Part shown: piece by piece, positions 18,738-27,333 of the stretch
Numbering within the stretch: position 1 is the stretch's first letter
Layout of the letters: each line of letters starts with the position of its first letter
The notes under the pieces: generated by a model
Told to the model about the DNA's origin: nothing
The model's input: only the letters and a program-made list of their open reading frames with translations
Databases searched by the model: none
Source: an uncultured Fluviicola sp.
GTDB taxonomy: Bacteria > Bacteroidota > Bacteroidia > Flavobacteriales > Crocinitomicaceae
DNA length: 64,000 nt
Direction: 5' to 3'
NCBI RefSeq assembly: GCF_946478805.1
Contig: NZ_CAMLDC010000009.1
Span: forward strand, 116,394-180,393
Program-made: the position numbers and the translations under genes

Positions 18738-19635
18738 CTCTTTCCAAGACAAGGAACCAAATTCCGCTGGTAATAAATGACAGCAGTATCGTCATAAACA
18801 CAATCAGGTTACTCAATCTCGGATTCAATCCGAACTGATCATTCAGGATTCCTGCACTGATCATCGTTCCCATGGAAGCTTCAAATACCGAAATCTTTGT
18901 ATTCATTTCCCCAGTATGAAAAATGAAAGCCAATCCGAGGATAATCAAAGGTGAAAGAACCAATTTGTAGATTGAAGCTGCCAGAATAGGTTTTAATACA
19001 TCGCGCATTTTTCCCAGTTCGAACTGCAAACCCACAGAAAATAAAGCAAGCGGAGAAAGTGTCAGGGCCAAGCTTGAAGCCAAAGGTGCAATCGGTTCGA
19101 GTGACACAAAATGAGGTAAAATCAAGGCCGCGATAATTACCAGGAAAGGAGGGAATTTGAGGAGTTTCAGACTGATTGTTTTGAAATCCGCTTTCGCCGA
19201 CCCGGAAGCCCGCATCGCAACAATGGATGCAAAGACAGCCAACATGAAAAAAGACATCTGGTCCGTTACCGCTGCTATCGAAAGCTGATTTTCGCCATAA
19301 TAAGCTGAAATTAGCGGGAAACCAATAAAGGAAGTGTTTCCCAAACCGGTCACAATCCAGAAAGCTGCTTTTGTCTTACGGTCGAAATGAAATCGTTTCG
19401 AAACCAACTCCGACAAAATCCACGCTCCGAACCAACAAACCAATGGGGTAAGCAGTGGGATCAATAAATCAGTTGACCTATGGATACTCGGAAGATACTT
19501 GAGGGTCGCCGCCGGAAGTGCTACATAAATAATCCAAACATTGATTCCCTGATGACTTCCTTTTGCAAGGACACCCGTTTTCCGAAGTAAAAAACCGGCA
19601 AGAAAACAAACTGCTATCAGGACAAAGTTCGACAT
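18730..19635 (-). CDS. AEC-family (auxin efflux carrier-like) permease
   Basis: The protein has about ten hydrophobic segments over 302 residues. It shows the two-halves layout of bacterial AEC transporters, with GLGNTSFIGFPLISAYYGE in the first half and EASMGTMISAGILNDQFGLN in the second. Bacterial members move organic acids such as malate or malonate. The substrate here cannot be read. I chose ATG 19635 (MSNFVLIAVCFLAGFLLRK) rather than the TTG nine bases upstream. Its 3' end overlaps the convergent barrel gene by 8 bases, so antisense interference is possible. Confidence 0.85.
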   Translation of the reverse strand: MSNFVLIAVCFLAGFLLRKTGVLAKGSHQGINVWIIYVALPAATLKYLPSIHRSTDLLIPLLTPLVCWFGAWILSELVSKRFHFDRKTKAAFWIVTGLGNTSFIGFPLISAYYGENQLSIAAVTDQMSFFMLAVFASIVAMRASGSAKADFKTISLKLLKFPPFLVIIAALILPHFVSLEPIAPLASSLALTLSPLALFSVGLQFELGKMRDVLKPILAASIYKLVLSPLIILGLAFIFHTGEMNTKISVFEASMGTMISAGILNDQFGLNPRLSNLIVFMTILLSFITSGIWFLVLERVI

Positions 19636-19704
19636 GAACCCCAAAATTAGGGCTTATCGACGAATTGGAGGAGAAATAAATTGCTAAAAAGGTAAAGCTG
19701 GTTT

Positions 19705-21663
19705 CTAACCTACCTCACTCTTAGGAGTTTGTTCTTCCGAAGCCGAAATATTCAACATTTCTTTCACTTTCAGGGCTATCGAAAGGGAATCAAAACCGCA
19801 ATCCGCATGCAATTGCTCCGGAGTTCCGTGATGGACATATTTATCCGGAATACCTAAGCGAACCACTTTTGAATGGTAGTTGTGATCCACCATGAATTCT
19901 ATGATTGCAGAGCCGAACCCACCCATGATACAACCGTCTTCAATCGTAATCACTTTATCGAATTTGGTAAATACTTCGTGTAGCAAGGTTTCATCCAAGG
20001 GCTTCACGAAACGCATATCGTAATGTGCAACAGAAGCTCCGGTTTCTTTCAATGATTGAATAGCATCCTGGGCAAAGTTTCCAACATGACCGATTGTGAC
20101 AAGTGCAATGTCTTCACCATTAGTCACTTTTCGACCTTTTCCGATCGGAATGGCTTTCATCGGCGTTTTCCATTCTGTCATCACACCATTTCCGCGTGGA
20201 TAACGGATAGAGAACGGTCCGTGGTTTTCTGCCTGTGCCGTAAACATCAAATTACGCAACTCCGCTTCATTCATCGGTGCGGAAACAATCATATTCGGAA
20301 TGCTGCGCATGTATGCAATATCGTAAGCTCCATGATGTGTTGCGCCATCAGCTCCAACCAATCCACCGCGATCCAGGCAAAAAACTACCGGAAGGTTTTG
20401 TAATGCCACATCATGCAATACCTGGTCGTATGCACGCTGCATGAATGAGGAATAAATATTGCAGAACGGAATCAATCCTTGTGTAGCCAAACCAGCTGAG
20501 AAGGTCACTGCGTGTTGTTCGGCAATTCCCACATCAAATGCGCGATCCGGCATTGCTTCCATCATAAATGTCAATGAACAACCGGTTGGCATCGCAGGAG
20601 TAACTCCCATTACTTTTTCATTTTGCTCGGCCAATTCCACGATCGTATGTCCGAATACATCCTGGTATTTCGGAGGTTGTGGCGATTTTGGAACAATCTT
20701 CACGATTTCCCCCGTTTCCTTATTGAAAATACCCGGTGCGTGCCACTTGGTCGGATCTCCTTCTTCAGAGAATTTGTATCCGGCTCCTTTGCGTGTAATG
20801 CAATGCAAAATTTTCGGTCCCGGAATATCTTTCAGATCTTCCAGTACTTTCGCCAAGCCGATAGCATCGTGTCCATCCACCGGACCGAAATAACGGAATT
20901 TGAGTGATTCGAATAAATTACTTTGTTTCAGGATCGATCCTTTTAAAGCAGTTGAGATCTTTGAAACGACAGATTGTGCATCCGGTCCGAATTTGCTCAC
21001 TTTTCCAAGTAATTTCCACACCTCATCCTTTACCTTATTGTAAGTATGAGAAGTCGTGATATCTGTCAGGTATTCTTTCAATGCTCCCACATTCGGGTCG
21101 ATGGACATGCAATTGTCATTCAGGACAACCAATAAATTGGCATCTTTTTCAAAACCTGCATGATTCATTCCCTCGAAAGCCATTCCGGCTGTCATCGCCC
21201 CATCACCGATTACGGCAATATGCTGGCGATTTTTTTCTCCTTTGTAGCGACTTGCAACAGCCATTCCCAAAGCAGCGGAAATGGACGTGGACGAGTGACC
21301 AACACCGAATGTATCGTATTCACTTTCGGAACGCTTTGGAAATCCGGAGATTCCCCCCTTTGTTCTATTTGTATGAAAAACTTCCCTGCGACCGGTCAGG
21401 ATTTTATGTCCGTAAGCTTGATGGCCAACGTCCCAAACCAACTGGTCATCGGGTGTATTGAACACATAATGCAAAGCAACAGTCAATTCTACAACACCCA
21501 GACTTGCACCAAAGTGAGAATTTCCGATTTCAGAAATAACATCTATGATGTATTGACGCAATTCATCAGCTACTTGTGGCAATTGCTCCACAGTCATCTT
21601 ATCCCTTAAATCCTGAGGGATTGTGATTTGTTCCAATAAAGGTCCTGCTTTATAAGGATGCAT
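19705..21663 (-). CDS. dxs: 1-deoxy-D-xylulose-5-phosphate synthase
   Basis: This thiamine-diphosphate enzyme condenses pyruvate and glyceraldehyde-3-phosphate, the first step of the MEP isoprenoid pathway. The thiamine motif GDGAMTAGMAFEGMNHAG followed by NDN lies near 150-185. The transketolase-type segment DRGGLVGADGATHHGAYDI lies near 425, and FCNIYSSFMQRAYDQ just before it. At 652 residues it is close to the family norm. ATG 21663 is preferred, because the TTG start at 21678 would sit at the predicted transcription start. ispD of the same pathway lies in this window at 50.2 kb. Confidence 0.97.
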   Translation of the reverse strand: MHPYKAGPLLEQITIPQDLRDKMTVEQLPQVADELRQYIIDVISEIGNSHFGASLGVVELTVALHYVFNTPDDQLVWDVGHQAYGHKILTGRREVFHTNRTKGGISGFPKRSESEYDTFGVGHSSTSISAALGMAVASRYKGEKNRQHIAVIGDGAMTAGMAFEGMNHAGFEKDANLLVVLNDNCMSIDPNVGALKEYLTDITTSHTYNKVKDEVWKLLGKVSKFGPDAQSVVSKISTALKGSILKQSNLFESLKFRYFGPVDGHDAIGLAKVLEDLKDIPGPKILHCITRKGAGYKFSEEGDPTKWHAPGIFNKETGEIVKIVPKSPQPPKYQDVFGHTIVELAEQNEKVMGVTPAMPTGCSLTFMMEAMPDRAFDVGIAEQHAVTFSAGLATQGLIPFCNIYSSFMQRAYDQVLHDVALQNLPVVFCLDRGGLVGADGATHHGAYDIAYMRSIPNMIVSAPMNEAELRNLMFTAQAENHGPFSIRYPRGNGVMTEWKTPMKAIPIGKGRKVTNGEDIALVTIGHVGNFAQDAIQSLKETGASVAHYDMRFVKPLDETLLHEVFTKFDKVITIEDGCIMGGFGSAIIEFMVDHNYHSKVVRLGIPDKYVHHGTPEQLHADCGFDSLSIALKVKEMLNISASEEQTPKSEVG

Positions 21664-21682
21664 AAAATCAGAGTTCAATATA

Positions 21683-21713
21683 CAAAGTTACGTCTTCGTT
21701 CCTTGCTTAACAA
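21683..21713 (-). promoter_or_regulatory. Promoter of dxs
   Basis: On the minus strand TTG (complement of 21711-21713) lies 20 bases from TAACTTTG (complement of 21683-21690). The expected start of transcription near 21677 leaves about 14 bases before the dxs ATG. Confidence 0.7.
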
Positions 21714-21812
21714 ACAAACGAGGGCTTTATTTTGTCGTGATTTGAATTTAAGGATTTTTTGGGGAATTACCCTCTAAAATTAGGTTTTTTAATTCCCACA
21801 AATACGCAAATT

Positions 21813-21838
21813 AAAAAAGGCACCTACCGGATGCCTTT
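21813..21838 (-). terminator. Terminator of the alcohol dehydrogenase / GNAT-like operon
   Basis: The minus strand reads AAAGGCA, a 9-base loop, then TGCCTTT followed by further T residues. An outer pairing CCTACCGG / CCGGTAGG with 21855-21870 could form a larger alternative structure. Confidence 0.7.
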
Positions 21839-21929
21839 AGCTTATGCAGTTAAGCGCGACCGGTAGGCGCGCAAATAATTTATGCATTTGCGGGGAAAAA
21901 TAATGTGTGCAGATAGCGGTTTTTCTAAC

Positions 21930-22964
21930 CTAAACCATATCCCAACCGGCCACAAAAATCGGTTTCGATCGCAACTCATCCATCTTGAGCGGGTTCTTAC
22001 GCAAAACTACGACATCCACGATGGGTTGCGGAGTCATTTTATGGAATAATCCCCAATCCACATAATGGCGGCTTTCTCTCCAAAGTGATTCTCGCCTGTC
22101 AACAAACCACAGCATCATATTCACTTTTTCAGCCGCCAGGATTCCTTCCAACAAAGCAGAAAGCACGCCCGGATCATTGTCTTTTACCCAAAGTGATTCG
22201 GGAACCAGGAAACTGTGATTTTTAGGTTTTACGATTCGTCTAATACCCGGTGTGATAGTGATTAACTTGGTGAAGATTCCACCCAAAAGTCCCGGTAAGC
22301 GTTCAATGACCCAATTGGCTTTGGTGACTTTAACAAATCCCGTTATTTCTCCAACTTGATTAAAGTAACCATAAAACGGGCCTTTTTTTGCGTGATGCTC
22401 TATAAAATAAGCATGAGAACCAGATACTTTGGCCAAACATTCATTAATGAGTTCTTCCGATTCGATTAGTCGAACATGTGCAACACTGCGTGGTTTGGTG
22501 CGACTGAATGACTGGGAGATCAATTGTGCCTCCGTCCGGAATCCGAATTGTTCGGACATCCATTTACTGCGGTCATTTGCCGGGTCGATATAGGCGTAAA
22601 AGGCATCCGGTGCTTCTCCCAGTTTTCCATCAAAAACTTCATCGAAGAAACTCGCCATTTCCATTTTTAAGCGGGAATTGCTTTTAGGAACGCGGTTCAC
22701 ATTTTTAGAAGCTTGTTTCTGATTCGAAAATGCAAAATAACGTACATACCATTGTTTTCCGCGATCACATAAGGTCAGATTTCCTTGCACTTTTCCATCT
22801 CTTTCCAAAGAAATAAACAAGGGATTATCTGCTTCGTGTATGCGCGTAGGTGTGTCCAGATGTTTATAGCGCGCACCATTTGTACCTAAGGTTGTTTGGG
22901 TTAATAAATCCAACAAAGCCGGAGTTGCTTCCCTACGAATGGTATATCTGTTTGAAAGTCCCAT
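21930..22964 (-). CDS. Uncharacterised GNAT-like protein
   Basis: The 344-residue soluble protein has no signal peptide. Its overall pattern suggests an acyl-CoA N-acyltransferase fold: an N-terminal NPLFISLERDGKVQGNLTLC strand pair, and MSEQFGFRTEAQL resembling the end of a GNAT domain. The second half may be a further GNAT-like domain. I do not recognise a named family and cannot point to a clear acetyl-CoA loop, so function is open. Its ATG overlaps the stop codon of the alcohol dehydrogenase gene by one base (TAATG), so the two are translationally coupled and probably act in one process. Confidence 0.6.
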   Translation of the reverse strand: MGLSNRYTIRREATPALLDLLTQTTLGTNGARYKHLDTPTRIHEADNPLFISLERDGKVQGNLTLCDRGKQWYVRYFAFSNQKQASKNVNRVPKSNSRLKMEMASFFDEVFDGKLGEAPDAFYAYIDPANDRSKWMSEQFGFRTEAQLISQSFSRTKPRSVAHVRLIESEELINECLAKVSGSHAYFIEHHAKKGPFYGYFNQVGEITGFVKVTKANWVIERLPGLLGGIFTKLITITPGIRRIVKPKNHSFLVPESLWVKDNDPGVLSALLEGILAAEKVNMMLWFVDRRESLWRESRHYVDWGLFHKMTPQPIVDVVVLRKNPLKMDELRSKPIFVAGWDMV

Positions 22965-24133
22965 TAAATCGCTTGATTAACAATATATTCTGCCTCCTTC
23001 GGAGTTAAATCCTTATTCTCTCCAAGTCCTAACCAGCCACGCTGAACAAACCGGTCATGCACAATTTTAGCTGTTTCATGATAGTCTTTCGTATATTCTG
23101 AAATCCGCGTTTTCACACTCAATTTGTGGAAAAATTCTTCTGTTTTTGCAATCGCTTTTCTGGCAACCTGGTCATCCGAACCTTCCAGGTTCCAAACCCG
23201 TCTTCCGTATTGTGCCAATTTTGCTTTTTTGCTTTCGAATTTCACTTCGTATAATCTCGGAGCAATAATCGCCAACGATTGTGCATGATCGATTCCATGC
23301 AAAGCAGTCAATTCGTGACCGATCATGTGTGTTGCCCAATCGGTAGTTACACCGCAACGCAAAACGCCGTTCAATGCCTGGTTGGCGCACCACATCAGGT
23401 TCGCAGCCAATTCATAATCAGCCGGGTTTTCCAAAACCTTTTCCCCGATTTCAATCAATGTGGAAAGAATTCCTTCTGCATAACGTTCCTGCAATAGGTT
23501 CTCTCCTTTAAAAGTCAGGTATTGTTCCATTGTATGTGTATATGCATCAATCACTCCGTTGGCAATCTGACGCTTTGGCAAAGTCGCAACAAAAGTTGGA
23601 TCCAATAAGGCAAACTTCGGGAAGAACAATGGTCCGCCCATCGTCCGTTTTTCTTTCAATTCGGAACGACTGATTACCGCACCGGAATTGGATTCGGATC
23701 CTGTTGCAGGGATCGTGAGAATACACCCGAAAGGAATCGCAGATGTAAAAACCGATCCAGGAACTTGTGTCAATACATCCCATGGATCACCGGCATAATT
23801 TACCGCTCCGGAAATGAATTTCGCACCGTCGATTACAGATCCGCCACCAACTGCCAACATATAACCGATCCGGTGTTCCCGGATATATTCCACAGCTTTC
23901 ATCAAGGTGGTGAATTCCGGATTTGCTTCGATTCCTTTAAAAAAGTGCAATTCCAAATCGCTCAATTCAGCCTTTACCTTGTCTAAAAAGCCCGATTTCT
24001 CAATGGAACCGCCACCATATAAAACAATCACTTTTCCATCAACCGCCTGTGTTTTGATCAGTTGAGAAACCCTTGTCAATTGGTCTTTTCCAAAGACAAT
24101 TGTTGTCGGAGTTGTAATCTCGAAGTTATTCAT
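22964..24133 (-). CDS. Iron-containing (group III) alcohol dehydrogenase
   Basis: This NAD(P)-dependent enzyme interconverts an alcohol and an aldehyde. The 389-residue protein has the nucleotide-binding GGGSVIDGAKFISG near 97-110 and TIPATGSESNSGAV near 137-150. The metal-binding positions are D and H in GVIDAYTHTMEQYL and two histidines in MIGHELTALHGIDHAQSLAI. The sequence is close to NADPH-dependent butanol dehydrogenases of the YqhD/BdhA type, so a broad aldehyde reductase role is likely. It heads a two-gene unit with the GNAT-like gene and is divergent from the TetR efflux operon. Confidence 0.93.
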   Translation of the reverse strand: MNNFEITTPTTIVFGKDQLTRVSQLIKTQAVDGKVIVLYGGGSIEKSGFLDKVKAELSDLELHFFKGIEANPEFTTLMKAVEYIREHRIGYMLAVGGGSVIDGAKFISGAVNYAGDPWDVLTQVPGSVFTSAIPFGCILTIPATGSESNSGAVISRSELKEKRTMGGPLFFPKFALLDPTFVATLPKRQIANGVIDAYTHTMEQYLTFKGENLLQERYAEGILSTLIEIGEKVLENPADYELAANLMWCANQALNGVLRCGVTTDWATHMIGHELTALHGIDHAQSLAIIAPRLYEVKFESKKAKLAQYGRRVWNLEGSDDQVARKAIAKTEEFFHKLSVKTRISEYTKDYHETAKIVHDRFVQRGWLGLGENKDLTPKEAEYIVNQAI

Positions 24134-24282
24134 GATGTAAATTTAAGCAATTTCACTATTGGTAGAAGTTGCTTTCGTCTAATGGGGCAACTTTCCTTAT
24201 AAATAATCCTTTCCAGGCCATAAAATTTAGCGCAATCACCGGTCGAAACAAAAAAAATTAAGATTTTTTTTCACAAAAATGC

Positions 24283-24312
24283 TTGCAATATAAAATCAAC
24301 TGTTTACTTTTG
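24283..24312 (+). promoter_or_regulatory. Promoter of the TetR-efflux operon
   Basis: TTG at 24283-24285 and TACTTTTG at 24305-24312 are separated by 19 bases, an exact match to the Bacteroidota promoter consensus. The palindromic operator at 24320-24339 covers the expected transcription start. Confidence 0.8.
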
Positions 24313-24319
24313 CAAAACG

Positions 24320-24339
24320 GTTTAACCATATGGTTAAAC
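24320..24339. promoter_or_regulatory. Perfect palindromic operator, probably bound by the adjacent TetR regulator
   Basis: GTTTAACCATATGGTTAAAC is a perfect 20-base palindrome, 8 bases downstream of the -7 box and 14 bases before the tetR start codon. Position and symmetry are typical of TetR autorepression. Binding is inferred. Confidence 0.8.
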
Positions 24340-24353
24340 TTAATAATTAAACT

Positions 24354-24959
24354 ATGGGATTAAAGGATTCAACGACGGAAGAAAAAATCTTGGAGGCTGC
24401 CAAAGAGGTTTTTATGAAGTATGGTCTTTATGGTGCACGAATGCAGGATATCGCAAATACAGCGGGAATAAACAAAGCATTGCTCCACTATTATTTTCGA
24501 AGTAAGGAGAAATTATTTGACGCTGTTTTTGACGGAGCATTGGAAAAATATTTCTCTCAAATGACTGTTATCGGAGATAAATCAATGCCGATAAAGGACC
24601 GTTTGATGCGGTATGTTGACAATATGTTCGAATTCTTTACCGAATACCCGCAAATGTCCATGTTCATCATCAAGGAGATTTCCATTAACCCGGATATGTT
24701 CCACGAAAAAGTGAAACATATGAAACAACAAAAGTCTTTATTGATCCCATGCCTGGAAGAAGCATTTGAGAAGGGTGAATTGAAACCTTTCGATCCTGTT
24801 CTATTCATGGTCAATCTTCATTCACTCTGTGCTTACCCCTTTCTGGCATCCCCACTCTATAAGCTGATGCTGAAAAAACACGGATATGACTGGAATGGTG
24901 AAGCAAAAGACAAAATCAAACAATCCGTCAAAGAGTTCATTTCCTTCAAATTTCAATAA
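24354..24959 (+). CDS. TetR/AcrR-family transcriptional regulator
   Basis: The 201-residue protein has the N-terminal TetR helix-turn-helix (EEKILEAAKEVFMKYGLYGA, then MQDIANTAGINKALLHYYFR and SKEKLF) at about residues 8-55. A helical ligand-binding C-terminal domain follows. It is the first gene of an operon with a TolC-like channel, an EmrA-like adaptor and an EmrB-like pump, so it probably represses that operon until a toxic compound binds. A perfect 20-base palindrome over its promoter is the likely operator. Confidence 0.95.
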   Translation: MGLKDSTTEEKILEAAKEVFMKYGLYGARMQDIANTAGINKALLHYYFRSKEKLFDAVFDGALEKYFSQMTVIGDKSMPIKDRLMRYVDNMFEFFTEYPQMSMFIIKEISINPDMFHEKVKHMKQQKSLLIPCLEEAFEKGELKPFDPVLFMVNLHSLCAYPFLASPLYKLMLKKHGYDWNGEAKDKIKQSVKEFISFKFQ

Positions 24960-24970
24960 CACAAACAATT

Positions 24971-26230
24971 ATGCGCAAATTACTTACAGTACTAAGCATT
25001 GCCACAGCAGGAATTGGGTTTTCGCAAAACTCCATTTCACTGGACTCGTGCATTTCCTGGTCAAAGAAAAACTACCCATTAATCAAACAGAACGAAATCA
25101 CCCTACAACAAACAGAACAAAATGAAAAAGGAATCCGTGAAAACTGGCTTCCTAAACTTTCATTCTTAGGACAAGCGACTTACAATACGGAAGTTGTTCA
25201 ATTCAATTTCCCCGGAATGAACTTGAAATTCCCTCACGATGCTTATTTGACATCCTTAAGTTTGGAGCAGACAATCATCGATGGTGGACTAACAAAATCG
25301 CAACGAAACGTAGAACAGTTGAGTTCCGAATTGACAATCCAACAAAACGAGGTGGAACTTTACAAATTGGTTGAGCGAGTAAATCAATTGTACGTCAATG
25401 TGCTTTTAGGTCGCGAAAATCTACGCATCCTTGAGCTTTACAAGGAAGATTTGTCAAACAGGGCTAAAAACATGAAGGCCGGTGTCGACAATGGATTGGT
25501 ACTATCCAGTTCATTGGATGAGTTGGAGGCTGAAATCCTGAAAACCGACCAGAACATCATTGAATCCAAATTCCAGTTGGAAGGGCTTTACAAAACAATG
25601 ACACTTTACATCGGTAAACCTGTCGATGAAAACACGGTACTTGCAGAAACTCCAATCGGTGGAACCGCTGCTCGAATTGAGATCCAACGACCGGAAATGA
25701 AAATTTTCGATCTTCAAGCGAAGTTGCTGGATGCGCGTTTCAAACAGATCAATGTCAATGCAATTCCGAAAGTAACGGTTGGAGCTGCCGGAAACTACGG
25801 TCGTCCCGGTCCGAACTTCATCAACCAGGAATTGCGTTTCTTCGGAAGTGCGAACCTGACAGTTCGTTGGAATATCAGTTCTTTATACGGATTGAAAAGA
25901 GAAAAAACGAAAGTGGAACTGAACAAAAGCCTGATTGACATTCAAAAAGAAGCTTTCTTGTTCAACATTGAGTCTTCCTTGAATACCCAATCGGCTCAAT
26001 TAAATGCACTAGCTCAAATGATCGAGAAAGACGATGTCATTATTGAAAAAAGACACAGTGTCACATCAACGGCAACCGCACAAATGGAAAATGGTAAAAT
26101 CACCGTCGTAAATTATTTGTCGCAATTAAATGCTGAACTTCAGGCTAAACTCAACAAGAAAGTTCACGAAATCAGACGAATGAATGCCATTTCAACAATC
26201 AACGCAACATCAGGTTCAATCAAATTTTAA
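24971..26230 (+). CDS. TolC-family outer-membrane efflux protein
   Basis: The 419-residue protein begins with a signal peptide (MRKLLTVLSIATAGIGFSQ) and has two OEP-type repeats rich in coiled-coil helices. Examples are ISLDSCISWSKKNYPLIKQ near residue 20 and LYVNVLLGRENLRILELYKE near 140. It would form the trimeric outer-membrane duct for the EmrA/EmrB-like pump encoded next. The gap to tetR is 11 bases and to the adaptor gene 11 bases, so this is one operon. Confidence 0.93.
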   Translation: MRKLLTVLSIATAGIGFSQNSISLDSCISWSKKNYPLIKQNEITLQQTEQNEKGIRENWLPKLSFLGQATYNTEVVQFNFPGMNLKFPHDAYLTSLSLEQTIIDGGLTKSQRNVEQLSSELTIQQNEVELYKLVERVNQLYVNVLLGRENLRILELYKEDLSNRAKNMKAGVDNGLVLSSSLDELEAEILKTDQNIIESKFQLEGLYKTMTLYIGKPVDENTVLAETPIGGTAARIEIQRPEMKIFDLQAKLLDARFKQINVNAIPKVTVGAAGNYGRPGPNFINQELRFFGSANLTVRWNISSLYGLKREKTKVELNKSLIDIQKEAFLFNIESSLNTQSAQLNALAQMIEKDDVIIEKRHSVTSTATAQMENGKITVVNYLSQLNAELQAKLNKKVHEIRRMNAISTINATSGSIKF

Positions 26231-26241
26231 TTAAAACACTC

Positions 26242-27333
26242 ATGGAAAAGGAAAACAAAAAAGAGAAAAAAGGAAAAGGCTCCAAAATGAAATTCGTAGT
26301 TGGAGGTATCGTAATCGCAGTTGTCGTGGGAATCGTGATTTTCATGATGGGCGGAAAAACGCAATCAACCGATAATGCTCAACTGGACGCAAACATCATT
26401 CCTGTCCGTACCTCAATTACGGGATATGTTAAGGAAGTCTTGTTTGAAGACAACCAGGAAGTGAAAAAAGGACAATTGCTGGTAATCATCGACGATACGG
26501 AATACAAGGCAAAAGTAGCTCAGGCGGAAGCTGCATTGGAAAATGCAAAAGCGAATCTGAATGCCGTAAAGAGCAACGCGACAGCTTCGAACCAAAATGC
26601 AAGTGCGGCTATGTTTACAACAGAGTCTACCCAAGAAACAATCAACTCTGCGAAAGCAAAATTGAATAAAGCAAAAGAAGACAACAAACGTACAAAGAAC
26701 ATGTTCGCTGCAAAAGCTTCAACGCAAGCAGAATTGGATAACAGTAATTCAGAATTGGAAGTGGCACAAGCTACATATGATGCTGCTTTGAAACAATTGA
26801 AAGTATCCCAATCCCAATCTGCCGGAGTGAGATCCCAGGCTTTAGGTCAGGTATCATTGATCTCTTTGGCTGAAGCATTGATCCGTCAACGCGAAGCAGA
26901 ATTGAAATTGGCAGTCACCCAATTGGATTACGCTACCATCGAAGCTCCATGTGATGGAATTGTTTCTAAAAGAAGCATCGAAGTGGGACAGTATGTTTCA
27001 ACAGGTCAGTCGGTTTGTTCTGCAATTGACAACTCAAGTCTTTGGGTAAGTGCAAACTTCAAGGAAACGCAATTGGAAAACATGCGGATCGGTCAGCCGG
27101 TTGAAATCAAGATCGATGCATATCCTCACATCAAGTTGTCCGGTAAATTGAATTCATTCGTAGGGGCAACAGGAGCAAAATTCTCCTTATTGCCTCCTGA
27201 TAATGCAACCGGAAACTTCGTGAAAATCGTTCAACGCGTTCCTGTAAAAATTACGATTGATCATTTGACGAAAGAAGAATTGAAAATCCTTTTCCCGGGA
27301 TTAAGCGCATATGTATCTGTAAAAGTTAAATAA
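26242..27333 (+). CDS. HlyD/EmrA-family periplasmic adaptor
   Basis: The 363-residue protein has a lysine-rich cytoplasmic start and one membrane anchor (MKFVVGGIVIAVVVGIVIFM). A lipoyl/barrel-sandwich half follows (DAQLDANIIPV-like; here NAQLDANIIPVRTSITGYVK), then a long coiled-coil hairpin at about 95-215. The second lipoyl half is at IEAPCDGIVSKRSIEVGQYV, and a beta-barrel region follows. It links the EmrB-like pump to the TolC-like duct. The stop codon overlaps the next ATG by one base. Confidence 0.94.
   Translation: MEKENKKEKKGKGSKMKFVVGGIVIAVVVGIVIFMMGGKTQSTDNAQLDANIIPVRTSITGYVKEVLFEDNQEVKKGQLLVIIDDTEYKAKVAQAEAALENAKANLNAVKSNATASNQNASAAMFTTESTQETINSAKAKLNKAKEDNKRTKNMFAAKASTQAELDNSNSELEVAQATYDAALKQLKVSQSQSAGVRSQALGQVSLISLAEALIRQREAELKLAVTQLDYATIEAPCDGIVSKRSIEVGQYVSTGQSVCSAIDNSSLWVSANFKETQLENMRIGQPVEIKIDAYPHIKLSGKLNSFVGATGAKFSLLPPDNATGNFVKIVQRVPVKITIDHLTKEELKILFPGLSAYVSVKVK

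Noticed and set aside
21820..21870. CCTACCGG / CCGGTAGG pair as a riboswitch before dxs
   Set aside because: It lies on the wrong side of the dxs start, and the shorter AAAGGCA/TGCCTTT stem with a T run explains it as the terminator of the minus-strand operon.
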